In this document: in pieces, positions 1 to 8,480 of the stretch
Layout of the letters: every line of letters begins with the position of its first letter
Numbering within the stretch: the first letter of the stretch is position 1
From: an uncultured Clostridia bacterium
GTDB lineage: Bacteria > Bacillota > Clostridia > TANB77 > UBA1234
Assembly (NCBI GenBank): GCA_934149305.1
Contig: CAKPEF010000024.1
Span: forward strand, 1 to 15,451
Length of the DNA stretch: 15,451 bases
Direction of reading: 5' to 3'
Notes under the pieces: generated by a model
What the model was told of the DNA's origin: nothing
The model's input: only the letters and a program-made list of their open reading frames with translations
Databases searched by the model: none
Translations under genes and position numbers: made by a program

Positions 1-657
1 GCTTTCTCTTGTTGTATTTGAATAATATTTTGTACTTGTACCATTTGAAATTACAAATATTTGAATATACTCATATAATCCACTTCCTGCCCAGAAACTA
101 TCTCTTTGATATCTATTTATTTGATTAAATGCTTCTTTAAGTGCTACTCCTCTTCTTTTTAATTCAATATGTACCAATGGTAGTCCATTTACTAATATTG
201 TAACATCATATCTATTGTCATAGTTTCCACTATTTTCCACATACTGATTAATAACTTGTAGTCTATTATTATGAATACATTTTTTATCTATTAGAGTTAT
301 ATTTTTACTTGTTCCATCATCTCTTTTTAGAACTTGAATATTATCTTCTTGTATTTTTCTGGTCTTTTCAACTATTCCATCATTGTTATTTGCAATAGAA
401 TCGTTGAAAAATCTATTCCATTCGCTATCTGTAAATTTATAATCATTTACTATTTCAAGTTGTGTACGAAGATTCCTTATTAATGATTCTGAATTATGAA
501 TTTCTAAATAGTCATATCCTTGTTCTTTAAGCATTCTTATAAACTCATTTTCTAATGCTTGCTCACTTTGATAGCTGTCTGATTTTCTTTTTACTGGTTC
601 ATATTCTGTTACTACTGTGGAATCGTTCATTTCCATTACTACATTATATTTATTCAT
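1..657 (-). CDS. hsdR: Type I restriction enzyme R subunit, N-terminal part (cut by window edge)
   Basis: This is the first 219 codons of the restriction subunit of a type I R-M enzyme; the gene continues beyond the left edge. HsdR supplies ATP-driven DNA translocation and cleavage in the HsdR2M2S1 complex. Only the N-terminal RecB-like nuclease domain is visible: an acidic residue in YDVTILVNG is followed by LPLVHIELK, the D...ExK core of the family, at about residues 150-170. The helicase motifs lie outside the window. The ATG at 657-655 overlaps the hsdS 3' end by 8 bases and has an AAGGAG site about 10 bases upstream inside hsdS, so the two are probably translationally coupled. Identity is firm because hsdS and hsdM precede it; whether the full gene is intact cannot be seen. 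Confidence 0.9.
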   Translation of the reverse strand, partial: MNKYNVVMEMNDSTVVTEYEPVKRKSDSYQSEQALENEFIRMLKEQGYDYLEIHNSESLIRNLRTQLEIVNDYKFTDSEWNRFFNDSIANNNDGIVEKTRKIQEDNIQVLKRDDGTSKNITLIDKKCIHNNRLQVINQYVENSGNYDNRYDVTILVNGLPLVHIELKRRGVALKEAFNQINRYQRDSFWAGSGLYEYIQIFVISNGTSTKYYSNTTRES

Positions 658-1891
658 TTACTTTTAACTCCTTAAATGTTAATAGCTTGTCTCTATAATA
701 TTCGTATTGTTTCTGTCTTGCTTCTATCTCTGCTGGTAGACCTTCTGAAATGTCATTACACAACTTATCAAATCTATCTAATATATTTACTATTTTTTCT
801 TGTTCTTTTATAGATATTATAGGTACTGGTATTTTACCTAACTTTGGCCCACTAGTTGTAGCTCTTGTTGTAAAAGAAGCATATCTTATAATTGTATCTC
901 TTACTTTATTAGTCGAAAAATAATAAGCACAAAATTTAGGTATTAATAAATCTGTAGTTGGTCTAGCTCTCAATACAAAACCACTAAAAGTACATTTTTC
1001 TATATCTTCAATTACTGTACTTGACATTCCAATATCCTCTTTAGTTTCGGATGTTCTTGTAAAAAACACATCGCCTTTTTCTACAGCATATCTTTTTATT
1101 TCTCCTTCATTTAAAGTAACTTTACCTTTTAACATATTTTTTGTAAGATATCTATTTTTATAAACATCAGTAAAATTAACAATTGGAGTTCCCTTACCAA
1201 ATGCTCCTTTTTCTTTATTTAACCCATTTTTTATTTCAAATAAATCTTTTACATACATTATTTTTTGAGGTTTTAATTTTTCAATATCCAATAAGTTATT
1301 TAAATAAAATTGATATTGTTTTTGTCTTGCTTTCAGCTCTGCTGAAAGTAATGTGAAATCGTCCAAAATATGGACAATTTCGCATTGTACCTCCAACGGA
1401 GGTACAGGAATGCTCATATTTAAAATACTGACCATGTCTGGATGTTTTACACCACTACCTCTAAAAAAAGACTGAATCTCTATATAGTTGTTTAATAACC
1501 AATAGTATATATACTTGGTAGAATATTTATTTACATCATTTGATTTTCCTATTATATTTCCACTATCTATAAAAAGTCCATTGTAATACTTTATATTAGC
1601 TGTTCCTCCTGAAGGAATAGTGAATATTTCTCCACTATTAATATTTTTTCCTGCTTTTTCTTCTGTTGTATATCCATCATAATTTCCTGTTGATAATAAT
1701 TTTATTTTTCCACTATTATCTTCTAAACTTTTTAGCTCATTTGCAGATATATGGTTAAATTTACAAGTACTTCTTTGTTGTTCCTTTGTTGTACCATTAA
1801 ATTTCTTATCCCATTCTGTTACATTCCATAGTTTTTTGTATTCCACTCCATTAGGACATAAGTTTTTCAATAATTCCTCAATTTTATTCAT
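650..1891 (-). CDS. hsdS: Type I restriction enzyme specificity subunit
   Basis: This 413-residue protein sets the DNA target of the methylase and restriction complex. It has the expected two-fold layout: target recognition domain 1 at about residues 15-160, a central conserved helical region (IPVPPLEVQCEI to about residue 205), recognition domain 2 at about 210-350, and a second conserved helical region ending the protein. The two helical regions share the motif ARQKQYxxY (KARQKQYQFY and EARQKQYEYY), the spacer helices that dimerise the half-subunits. Length is normal for the family. ATG at 1891 follows AGGAAG with good spacing. It lies 15 bases after the PIN gene and overlaps hsdR, so all are one operon. 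The DNA around the central helix holds palindromes and a near-repeat of the distal helix (separate entries). The recognition sequence cannot be read from the protein. Confidence 0.95.
   Translation of the reverse strand: MNKIEELLKNLCPNGVEYKKLWNVTEWDKKFNGTTKEQQRSTCKFNHISANELKSLEDNSGKIKLLSTGNYDGYTTEEKAGKNINSGEIFTIPSGGTANIKYYNGLFIDSGNIIGKSNDVNKYSTKYIYYWLLNNYIEIQSFFRGSGVKHPDMVSILNMSIPVPPLEVQCEIVHILDDFTLLSAELKARQKQYQFYLNNLLDIEKLKPQKIMYVKDLFEIKNGLNKEKGAFGKGTPIVNFTDVYKNRYLTKNMLKGKVTLNEGEIKRYAVEKGDVFFTRTSETKEDIGMSSTVIEDIEKCTFSGFVLRARPTTDLLIPKFCAYYFSTNKVRDTIIRYASFTTRATTSGPKLGKIPVPIISIKEQEKIVNILDRFDKLCNDISEGLPAEIEARQKQYEYYRDKLLTFKELKVNE
705..1344 (-). repeat. Imperfect direct repeat pair inside hsdS
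   Basis: The 31-base segments 705-735 and 1314-1344 agree at 27 of 31 positions. They encode the two ARQKQY helices. In this family such repeats permit recombination that swaps recognition domains; here they may equally reflect the ancient duplication and its codon similarity. Confidence 0.6.
1356..1406. repeat. Two adjacent palindromes in the central conserved region of hsdS
   Basis: Two dyads lie side by side in the coding sequence for VPPLEVQCEIVHILDDF. The first is GTCCA-5-TGGAC at 1361-1375, extendable to 1356-1380 with one mismatch. The second is a perfect 9-base inverted repeat, TGTACCTCC-AAC-GGAGGTACA, at 1386-1406. Inverted repeats in hsdS conserved regions are used by site-specific recombinases in some phase-variable type I systems, but no second hsdS copy and no recombinase are visible here, so function is open. 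Confidence 0.55.
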
Positions 1892-1906
1892 TATACTTCC
1901 TTTCTT

Positions 1907-2935
1907 TTAATGCTTATAATACTCTTCAAGTGTATCTGCAGCATATGCTTCGTAGTCAGTTCTTCCTTCATTAGCTTTTTCAGCAGCTAAAATATCAATC
2001 TGTTCTATAACTCTTTTTGTAGCACAATCTGTTAAATTATCATATTTAACATTGGAAAGAAGATTATGATAAAAATTATATACATCTGTATCTTCAAGAA
2101 TCCATTTAACTTGGTCATTATTTTCTGCTGCTTGACAAATCTCTTCAATTTGTAATTCAGTCCATCCAGTATATTTATTTAGCATAGCAATAATCCCATG
2201 TGTACGTTCAAAGTTGTAGCTTTTATTTAATCTCACTATTAAATCTTGTTTTTCTTGTTCAGTTCTGAGTTTAATATCTTTAACATGTTCATTTAAAAAA
2301 GATACTAAGTTTTTGTAAAAGTATATATTAGATTTTTTTTTATTTTTCCATTCATTTTCCAAAAATGGATTCATATTGTCTTCAAAAATTTCAGATCGAT
2401 AGTCCTTATCAGAGCTAATGAAATACAAATCTTCACCATTAGTTATTGTATTCAGTAAGCATTCCCAATTTACAGCATCACCATATTTATTGTCTTTTCC
2501 TGGTGGGTTTCCTATTCGATATCTCATATATGCTTTTTCTATTATTGAATCGCATTCTAATAATTCTGTTGAATTAAAAAAACTGTGTATTGTTTTATCT
2601 GCTGGTAAATTTTTATTTTGAATATCTCTATTAATTTTCTCCTTCCATTCTTTGTGACGATGAACTAAATCCTTATAATCATTAGTAAAATTATTATATT
2701 CTTCATATTCTTTACAAAATACTGGAAATTTAACAGATGTAATTTCAAATAATTTTAATGCTTCTTTCAATTTTCTTTCTCGATTTCTATTAACTTCATC
2801 ATACACCTGTTGTGGTATAAGTAGTTTTATATCTATACCATTTAATTTTTGTAGTTTACTAAATTGTTCAAGATCATCATTAGTAAAATGATATAACGAA
2901 AGCCATATATTTGAATCAATAAATAAATTTTTCAT
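1907..2935 (-). CDS. PIN-domain putative ribonuclease (DUF4935-like) within the hsd operon
   Basis: This 342-residue protein has an N-terminal PIN fold nuclease domain, about residues 1-220. The expected metal-binding acids are present: D7 in FIDSNIW, E47 in QQVYDEVNR, D153 in YGDAVNW and D176/D178 in SSDKDY, so it should be active. The pattern and the FLENEW...YFYKNLVSFL tail after the last acid resemble DUF4935-type PIN proteins as I remember them. Residues about 225-342 form a charged, mostly helical C-terminal part I do not recognise. PIN proteins are usually Mg-dependent RNases, often toxins, but no small antitoxin gene is adjacent. The ATG at 2935 starts 1 base after the hsdM stop, and hsdS follows after 15 bases, so it is expressed as part of the R-M operon. 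A role as an RNA-cutting add-on to the R-M system is inference from position. Confidence 0.8.
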   Translation of the reverse strand: MKNLFIDSNIWLSLYHFTNDDLEQFSKLQKLNGIDIKLLIPQQVYDEVNRNRERKLKEALKLFEITSVKFPVFCKEYEEYNNFTNDYKDLVHRHKEWKEKINRDIQNKNLPADKTIHSFFNSTELLECDSIIEKAYMRYRIGNPPGKDNKYGDAVNWECLLNTITNGEDLYFISSDKDYRSEIFEDNMNPFLENEWKNKKKSNIYFYKNLVSFLNEHVKDIKLRTEQEKQDLIVRLNKSYNFERTHGIIAMLNKYTGWTELQIEEICQAAENNDQVKWILEDTDVYNFYHNLLSNVKYDNLTDCATKRVIEQIDILAAEKANEGRTDYEAYAADTLEEYYKH

Positions 2936-2936
2936 T

Positions 2937-4493
2937 TTATTTTACCTCAATTTCTGCAATTATTTTTTCTATTTCTTTACGAAGTACGTTTTCTCTTGCA
3001 ACTATTTCACCAATTTCTTTATTTAAAACATCAATATCAATTTTTTCTCTAGTATCTTCTTTCTCAACATAAGTAGAAACAGATAAATTGTAATCATTTT
3101 CTCCTATTTCTTTATTTGAAACTAATCTTGATACATAATCAATATCTTTTCTATCTATAAAAGTTTTTACAATGTTTTCTATATTTTCATCTGTCAATTT
3201 ATTATTATTTGTAACTTTTACACATTCTTTTGTTGCATCTATAAATAATGTACTATTATCTTTTTTACTTTTCTTTAAAACCATGATGCATGTTGCTATT
3301 GATGTTCCAAAGAATAGATTGTCTGGTAATTGTATAATGCAATCAACAAAGTTATTATCAATTAAATATTTTCTTATTTTTTGTTCTGCTCCACCTCTAT
3401 ATAAAATACCTGGGAAGCAAACTATTGATGCTGTTCCATTTGTTGCAAGCCATGAAAGTGAATGCATTATAAATGCAAAATCTGCTTTTGATTTTGGTGC
3501 TAATACACCTGCTGGTGAATAACGTGGGTCATTTATAAGTACTGCATTATCATCTCCAGCCCATTTTATAGAATATGGTGGATTTGAAACAATAACTTCA
3601 AATGGTTCATCATCCCAATGTTGTGGAGAAACTAATGTGTCTTCACATGCTATATCAAATTTATCGTAATCTATATCATGTAAAAACATATTTATTCTAC
3701 ATAGGTTATATGTAGTTAAATTTATTTCTTGTCCATAAAATCCGTTTCTTACATTATCTTTTCCTAATATTTTTGCTGATTTTAATAGCAAAGAGCCAGA
3801 GCCACATGCTGGGTCATATACTTTATTAACTGATGTTTTTCCAACAATAGCTAATCTTGTTAATAATTCGCTTACTTCTTGAGGTGTATAAAATTCTCCT
3901 CCTGATTTTCCAGCATTAGATGCATACATTGACATCAAAAATTCATAAGCATCTCCAAAAGCATCTATTGAATTATCTTTATAATTTCCAAGTGGAATAT
4001 TAGCAATTCCGTCTAGTATTTTTACTAATTTATCATTTCTTTTTGCAACGGTTGCTCCTAATTTATTACTATTAACATCAATATCATCAAATAAGCCTGC
4101 AAAGTCTTCTTCACTTTCTGCCCCCTTTGCTGAGTTTTCAATGTTGTTAAATATTTTTTCTAATGTTTCATTTAAGTTTTCATCATCTTTAGCTTTTTTA
4201 CATACATTAGCAAATAATTCTGATGGTAATATAAAGAAACCTTTTTCGTTTACCATCTCGCTTCTAATTGTTTCAGCTTCTTCATCTGTCAATAACGCAT
4301 AATCAAAATCAGTATCTCCAGCTTTTCTTTCTCCATCATTTATATAGTTCGTTATATTTTCTGATATGTATCTATAAAACATAATCCCTAATATGTATTG
4401 TTTAAAGTCCCAGCCATCAACCGAACCTCTTAAATCATCCGCTATCGACCATATTGCTTTGTGTAATTCTTCTCTTTCTCTTATGTTATTCAC
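2937..4493 (-). CDS. hsdM: Type I restriction-modification system N6-adenine methyltransferase subunit
   Basis: This 518-residue HsdM methylates adenine from S-adenosylmethionine in the M2S complex. The N-terminal HsdM helical domain covers about residues 8-150 (beginning with IWSIADDLRGSVDGWDF). The methyltransferase core follows, with GGEFYTP at 198-204, motif I DPACGSG at 227-233 and the catalytic motif IV NPPY at 304-307. A C-terminal coiled stretch rich in E, K and I (about 480-518) is typical of the part that contacts HsdS. The start is GTG at 4493, chosen because GGAGG lies 8-12 bases upstream and no ATG is better placed. It heads the operon hsdM-PIN-hsdS-hsdR and appears intact, so methylation is likely active. 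Confidence 0.96.
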   Translation of the reverse strand: MNNIREREELHKAIWSIADDLRGSVDGWDFKQYILGIMFYRYISENITNYINDGERKAGDTDFDYALLTDEEAETIRSEMVNEKGFFILPSELFANVCKKAKDDENLNETLEKIFNNIENSAKGAESEEDFAGLFDDIDVNSNKLGATVAKRNDKLVKILDGIANIPLGNYKDNSIDAFGDAYEFLMSMYASNAGKSGGEFYTPQEVSELLTRLAIVGKTSVNKVYDPACGSGSLLLKSAKILGKDNVRNGFYGQEINLTTYNLCRINMFLHDIDYDKFDIACEDTLVSPQHWDDEPFEVIVSNPPYSIKWAGDDNAVLINDPRYSPAGVLAPKSKADFAFIMHSLSWLATNGTASIVCFPGILYRGGAEQKIRKYLIDNNFVDCIIQLPDNLFFGTSIATCIMVLKKSKKDNSTLFIDATKECVKVTNNNKLTDENIENIVKTFIDRKDIDYVSRLVSNKEIGENDYNLSVSTYVEKEDTREKIDIDVLNKEIGEIVARENVLRKEIEKIIAEIEVK

Positions 4494-4533
4494 TATTTTA
4501 ATCCTCCACTAATCTACATATTCTTACAATAAT

Positions 4534-4562
4534 TTTATATCATATAAGTAAGTTTCTAACAA
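4534..4562 (-). promoter_or_regulatory. Sigma-A-type promoter for the hsd operon
   Basis: On the minus strand there is TTGTTA (4562-4557), a 17-base spacer, and TATAAA (4539-4534), about 40 bases before the hsdM GTG. The -10 matches 5 of 6 consensus bases. It is the only good promoter in the 126-base gap between hsdM and the upstream NTPase gene. Confidence 0.55.
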
Positions 4563-4600
4563 CAAAATTAAAATAAATATTCTAGTGTTTTTCTATTCAT

Positions 4601-4610
4601 GCATTAATGC
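4601..4610. repeat. Short perfect palindrome GCATTAATGC
   Basis: This 10-base palindrome lies just past the stop of the NTPase gene and upstream of the hsd promoter. It has no GC-rich stem and no clean T tract, so it is at best a weak terminator or an operator-like site. Confidence 0.3.
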
Positions 4611-4619
4611 TTTTAAAAT

Positions 4620-7600
4620 CTATAACTTCTCAATCTGTTTCTTTAAAACAATCTCATAGTTGCATTTTTTCATGTTTTCCTCTTGTTTTAAATATTCTTT
4701 ATAGAAACCGCATTTCAAACAAGATTTTGGTATTTCATTCAAATACTCCTTTTCTGGTGCATAATGATTGTAATGTTTTTCTGTATTATCCAAAAACAAC
4801 TCCACTTGCATAGCACTTCTATCTCCTTGACTTTCAGCCCTACAAAAGCGCTCTGTAAAAGCAAAATACTTAATATCATGCTCTTTTACTACCTCTTGAA
4901 AGTACTTTTCTTTAATATAGAGTGAACCAACCATACCATCATTGTACCAAACGCCTTTATTGTTGTTCACTAGTACAACCGCTTCTCCGTTAGGAGTAAT
5001 CCATGAGTTATTATACTTGTTAAAAGTAAGTTTAAACATTCTTATAATTTCAGTCGGTGGAATATTGAAATCTGTTTGCACAAATGTATCATTATATCCA
5101 TAAGATTCTTTCACGCTAGACGTCCTAGTAAAATTATAAAAAAGTATATTTTCTATATTGTCATATAATTCAGGAGTTTCTATAGTATATTTTCTATCTG
5201 TGTTCGAGTTGTAACACAGAACATGTTTTTCATCAATTGCCAAATTCAATATATATGTATCCTCCCAGAGTAAAATTTTATTATTTTCATTCTTTTCACT
5301 TTTTCTTACATTTCCATATATCAATCGCCATTGCTGTTCTTTATATGTAACAGGCTCGATGATTTTTCTTAGATTTAAAATTGATGATTCAGAATCATTC
5401 AACCACTCTTCATTCTTTTCTGTAGGAATTTTTATCTTTTTAACAACTTTATTATCTATTTTCTCAATATCCTCACTATAAACGCCAATTGGATAATACA
5501 AAGATGGTCGTTCATGGTAAAAATCATGTTGATATGAATTATATCCAATTTTTGAATATTCGCAAAAATCAGTTGTATAATAATTACTTGCAATAGATCC
5601 AACTGTACTTGAGATAGCCAAATCCAGCACCTTATATACATTATTTTTCTCATCGCGTTCATATACACTTTTAACTAATTCATCTATTTTTACATCATAT
5701 TTTTTCATAAATTTTTTAAATTGACTTTGCCAAGCTAAATATACATCTTTTGATGCTATCTCTTCTTTCGAAACATCGCTATATAAAAATTTCAAAGTGT
5801 TTTTCGCAATATCATAAGCCGGACAATATTCATCTACACACTTCAAAACGGATGATATCTCGCCGTTAACTTTAGAAATAATCTTCTTTGGACATTTTAA
5901 AAATTTGTCTTGAAAACATATACTTTTTTTATTTAATTTATATACATTCATTCCAAACATTCTGTATTCATCTTTGAACGAGAAATCTACTGTACTAAAA
6001 AAATCAAAAATTTTTATATTAAAATTTTTGTCTCTGCCGTTTAAAACATCTATTTTTTCAAAGTCTGTGTAAGATTCTTTACCGCTCAAATATCTACTAA
6101 TGAAACACATAATATTGATGTTTAGCATATTTTCCGTATTTATTTCGTTAAAAAAAGAGGTAATCAATTTATTATTTTTTTCAAGGCTACTCAACACATG
6201 TATTATCGCTTCTTTTATATAATCATCTGATACCTTATAATATAAAGCAATCAAAGTTTCTATATATTTCTTATTTTCATTTACTATTTCAAAAATCAAT
6301 TTTCTAGCCAAAAGTCTTATATTTCCATTAGGCAATGCACTTATCCAAAAAGCAAACCAAAATTTTTCATTTATATACTCTTCATTATAATTATATTTTG
6401 CTATACTTCTTGCCCAAACCTTTAATTTTTTTCTAATAATATAAATATCATACTTATCATATTTTAAAGTAGATATCAATTTCTTTTTAGATAACAAAAT
6501 GTTGTTTAAATAATTTTTACAATTAAAAGGGTTGCAATGATTTCCTCCTGCATTAAGTAATATATTTTTAAACTCATCATTGACTTTTACATTATCTAAA
6601 ACATACAATTGATTTTTCAAAGATAATGATAACTCATTAAATATTTTAAAATTCAAAAATTGTTTTAGTTCTGAGTTATCTACTATGTATAAGGCATCCT
6701 CGATCCTGTTTTTGAACCTCTCAAATATCATTAGTATAAGAGTCCCGCCAATGCTATAAAAATCGTTTATAGCTTCATTTATCACTTCAATTGCCAAATT
6801 TATATTGACAGGAATAATAGAATCAAACAACGTTCTCGATATTAAATAATCCAACAAATTTTCATTTAAAAATATAAAATAATCTTTTTCTTCCAACTTG
6901 TATGTATTTGCAAATCCCGTTCTCTTCATATCGTTGATATATTGCAGTGCTTCCGACCCTAGAATTGCAAATATAGAAGTGACCAGAATCCTTTTGTTTT
7001 TACTTCGTATAATTTCTTTGACAATATCCTTAGTTTGCCACCATCTATCTTTATCCATTGCCTCTTGTATTATATTTTCGTAAATATATGTTCCTTTTTC
7101 CAGTGGTTTCTTCATATCTGTTATAAGTCTGTTATTCGAAATATACTTAATTAGCAATTTTAATTGATAAGGATTGTTGTTTTCCAACATATCTTCATAC
7201 ACAACTAAATCAAGATTATATTTTTCGGAAATCTTTTCAAGTGCATCATGACTAGAAACACCTAAAAATGTTTCCTCATTCGTTACTACACTTTTTATTT
7301 TTTTATATTCTAAATTTGAAAGGGAATAACTCCTATATGAGATAATGGTTCTCATATTTTCATTATTTCTATTTTCCTTGATAAAACTCAATATTTTATC
7401 TCTAGTAACTGCATCACATTCATTTATTGCATCAATAATAAAATAAAATTTTTCCTTTTTAGTTTCTTGTATAATTTCTTTCAAGATAGATTCATTTAAA
7501 GTTTCACAGTATTTGCCATAAATGGTCAAATGATTATATTTTTCTCTTTTTAATCTTCTTTCAAGTTCATATAAATATTGACTTTTTCCCATTCCACCAA

Positions 7601-7991
7601 TACCAGATATTAAAAAAACTTTATTAAATATCATTTCTTTTTCAATATCTTCCTCATATGTATAAAAACTTTTAACTGTCCCAAATTTATACAACTCCTT
7701 ATATTGTTCTTTTATTTTATGTAATATTTCATTATTATTGGATTTGGTAATATTTCTATTATAATTATTTACATATTCATTTATTTTATTAATTATCTGG
7801 TCGCACTTCATTTCCAACGCAGAATTAGAATCTAATTGTTTTCCGTATCCATGCCTTTCATTAGGTAACATTCCCAATAATTTATTTTCCAAATATTTTT
7901 GTTCCCAATCATATTCTTCCTTTGAGATAGCTTGAAACATTATATTGCACTGTTGTTCATTTAGCTCAACATATTTTTTTCTATTTTTCAT
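4620..7991 (-). CDS. Large NACHT/STAND-like P-loop NTPase, candidate defence sensor
   Basis: The protein is 1123 residues from the ATG at 7991, which has AGGAG 8 bases upstream. A TTG 18 bases earlier is in frame but lies upstream of that site, so I reject it. The N-terminal ~125 residues are helical and unrecognised. Then come Walker A GIGGMGKS (about 130-137), Walker B FIIDAINEC (about 184-192), whose D-A-x-N-E form matches the NACHT variant, and a sensor-1-like TIISYRS near residue 220. The remaining ~850 residues are helical and then beta-rich, without a motif I can name, ending in a CLKCG...C cluster. NACHT/STAND proteins are oligomerising signal ATPases, several of which sense phages. 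No nuclease, protease, TIR or membrane effector domain is visible. It has its own promoter between the NUDIX gene and the hsd operon. NTPase identity is firm; the defence role is inferred. Confidence 0.75.
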   Translation of the reverse strand: MKNRKKYVELNEQQCNIMFQAISKEEYDWEQKYLENKLLGMLPNERHGYGKQLDSNSALEMKCDQIINKINEYVNNYNRNITKSNNNEILHKIKEQYKELYKFGTVKSFYTYEEDIEKEMIFNKVFLISGIGGMGKSQYLYELERRLKREKYNHLTIYGKYCETLNESILKEIIQETKKEKFYFIIDAINECDAVTRDKILSFIKENRNNENMRTIISYRSYSLSNLEYKKIKSVVTNEETFLGVSSHDALEKISEKYNLDLVVYEDMLENNNPYQLKLLIKYISNNRLITDMKKPLEKGTYIYENIIQEAMDKDRWWQTKDIVKEIIRSKNKRILVTSIFAILGSEALQYINDMKRTGFANTYKLEEKDYFIFLNENLLDYLISRTLFDSIIPVNINLAIEVINEAINDFYSIGGTLILMIFERFKNRIEDALYIVDNSELKQFLNFKIFNELSLSLKNQLYVLDNVKVNDEFKNILLNAGGNHCNPFNCKNYLNNILLSKKKLISTLKYDKYDIYIIRKKLKVWARSIAKYNYNEEYINEKFWFAFWISALPNGNIRLLARKLIFEIVNENKKYIETLIALYYKVSDDYIKEAIIHVLSSLEKNNKLITSFFNEINTENMLNINIMCFISRYLSGKESYTDFEKIDVLNGRDKNFNIKIFDFFSTVDFSFKDEYRMFGMNVYKLNKKSICFQDKFLKCPKKIISKVNGEISSVLKCVDEYCPAYDIAKNTLKFLYSDVSKEEIASKDVYLAWQSQFKKFMKKYDVKIDELVKSVYERDEKNNVYKVLDLAISSTVGSIASNYYTTDFCEYSKIGYNSYQHDFYHERPSLYYPIGVYSEDIEKIDNKVVKKIKIPTEKNEEWLNDSESSILNLRKIIEPVTYKEQQWRLIYGNVRKSEKNENNKILLWEDTYILNLAIDEKHVLCYNSNTDRKYTIETPELYDNIENILFYNFTRTSSVKESYGYNDTFVQTDFNIPPTEIIRMFKLTFNKYNNSWITPNGEAVVLVNNNKGVWYNDGMVGSLYIKEKYFQEVVKEHDIKYFAFTERFCRAESQGDRSAMQVELFLDNTEKHYNHYAPEKEYLNEIPKSCLKCGFYKEYLKQEENMKKCNYEIVLKKQIEKL

Positions 7992-8054
7992 TATTATTAC
8001 TCCTGTCAAAGCATTGATAAATATTTATGTTTTGTATATCATTTAAATAAGTTA

Positions 8055-8084
8055 ATTATAACGATATATTTCATCTTCGCTCAA
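8055..8084 (-). promoter_or_regulatory. Probable promoter of the NACHT-like NTPase gene
   Basis: On the minus strand there is TTGAGC (8084-8079), an 18-base spacer and a perfect TATAAT (8060-8055), about 65 bases before the ATG at 7991. The -35 overlaps the last codons of the NUDIX gene. Confidence 0.5.
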
Positions 8085-8470
8085 ATATATTTTTCTTTCA
8101 CCCTCTCCACTATAAACTCATCCGCAGGTGCGAATTCAAAGTTTGTCAATTCATCGCTTGTTACCCATTTGTAATCTTCATGTTCTGTTAATTTCACATT
8201 TCCACATATTGGTGTGCATTCCATTGCTATTAAATTTATATCTTTATCAGGATAATTAAATACTTTTTCAGCTAAGTACTTATCCACCTTTATATCTATT
8301 GTTAATTCTTCTTTTATTTCTCTTATGATTGCTTCTTCTCTTGTTTCGTCTTTTTCTATTTTGCCACCTGGAAACTCCCATAAACCACCTTGTGATTTCT
8401 TTAAATTTCTTTGTGCTATCAATATTTTTCCACCTTCGTTTTTGATTATTGCTGCTACTACATTTATCAT
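8081..8470 (-). CDS. NUDIX hydrolase, MutT-like nucleotide pyrophosphohydrolase
   Basis: This 129-residue NUDIX protein starts at the ATG at 8470 (INVVAAII...). An earlier ATG at 8491 is in frame but lies before the AGGAG site, which sits 7 bases before 8470. The NUDIX box is complete in its metal-binding part: GGKIEKDE, seven residues, then REIKEEL; the usual Gly after EEx is Thr. WEFPGGK before it and the length of about 130 point to the MutT/8-oxo-dGTP diphosphatase or (deoxy)nucleoside triphosphatase group. The substrate is unknown. The upstream helicase stop is 10 bases away and its TAG overlaps the Shine-Dalgarno site (TAGGAG), so the two genes are one coupled unit. This suggests a shared job, with the NUDIX enzyme hydrolysing a nucleotide made or met during helicase action. 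That link is inference. Confidence 0.9.
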   Translation of the reverse strand: MINVVAAIIKNEGGKILIAQRNLKKSQGGLWEFPGGKIEKDETREEAIIREIKEELTIDIKVDKYLAEKVFNYPDKDINLIAMECTPICGNVKLTEHEDYKWVTSDELTNFEFAPADEFIVERVKEKYI

Positions 8471-8480
8471 AATTTTTCTC

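Noticed and set aside
2418..2621. Plus-strand open frames inside hsdM, PIN, NTPase and helicase genes
   Set aside because: They are opposite-strand shadows of clear coding sequences, rich in Phe, Ser and Leu, with no family motif or ribosome site.
7992..8009. TTG start six codons upstream for the NACHT-like protein
   Set aside because: The Shine-Dalgarno AGGAG lies between the TTG and the ATG at 7991, so the ATG is the real start.
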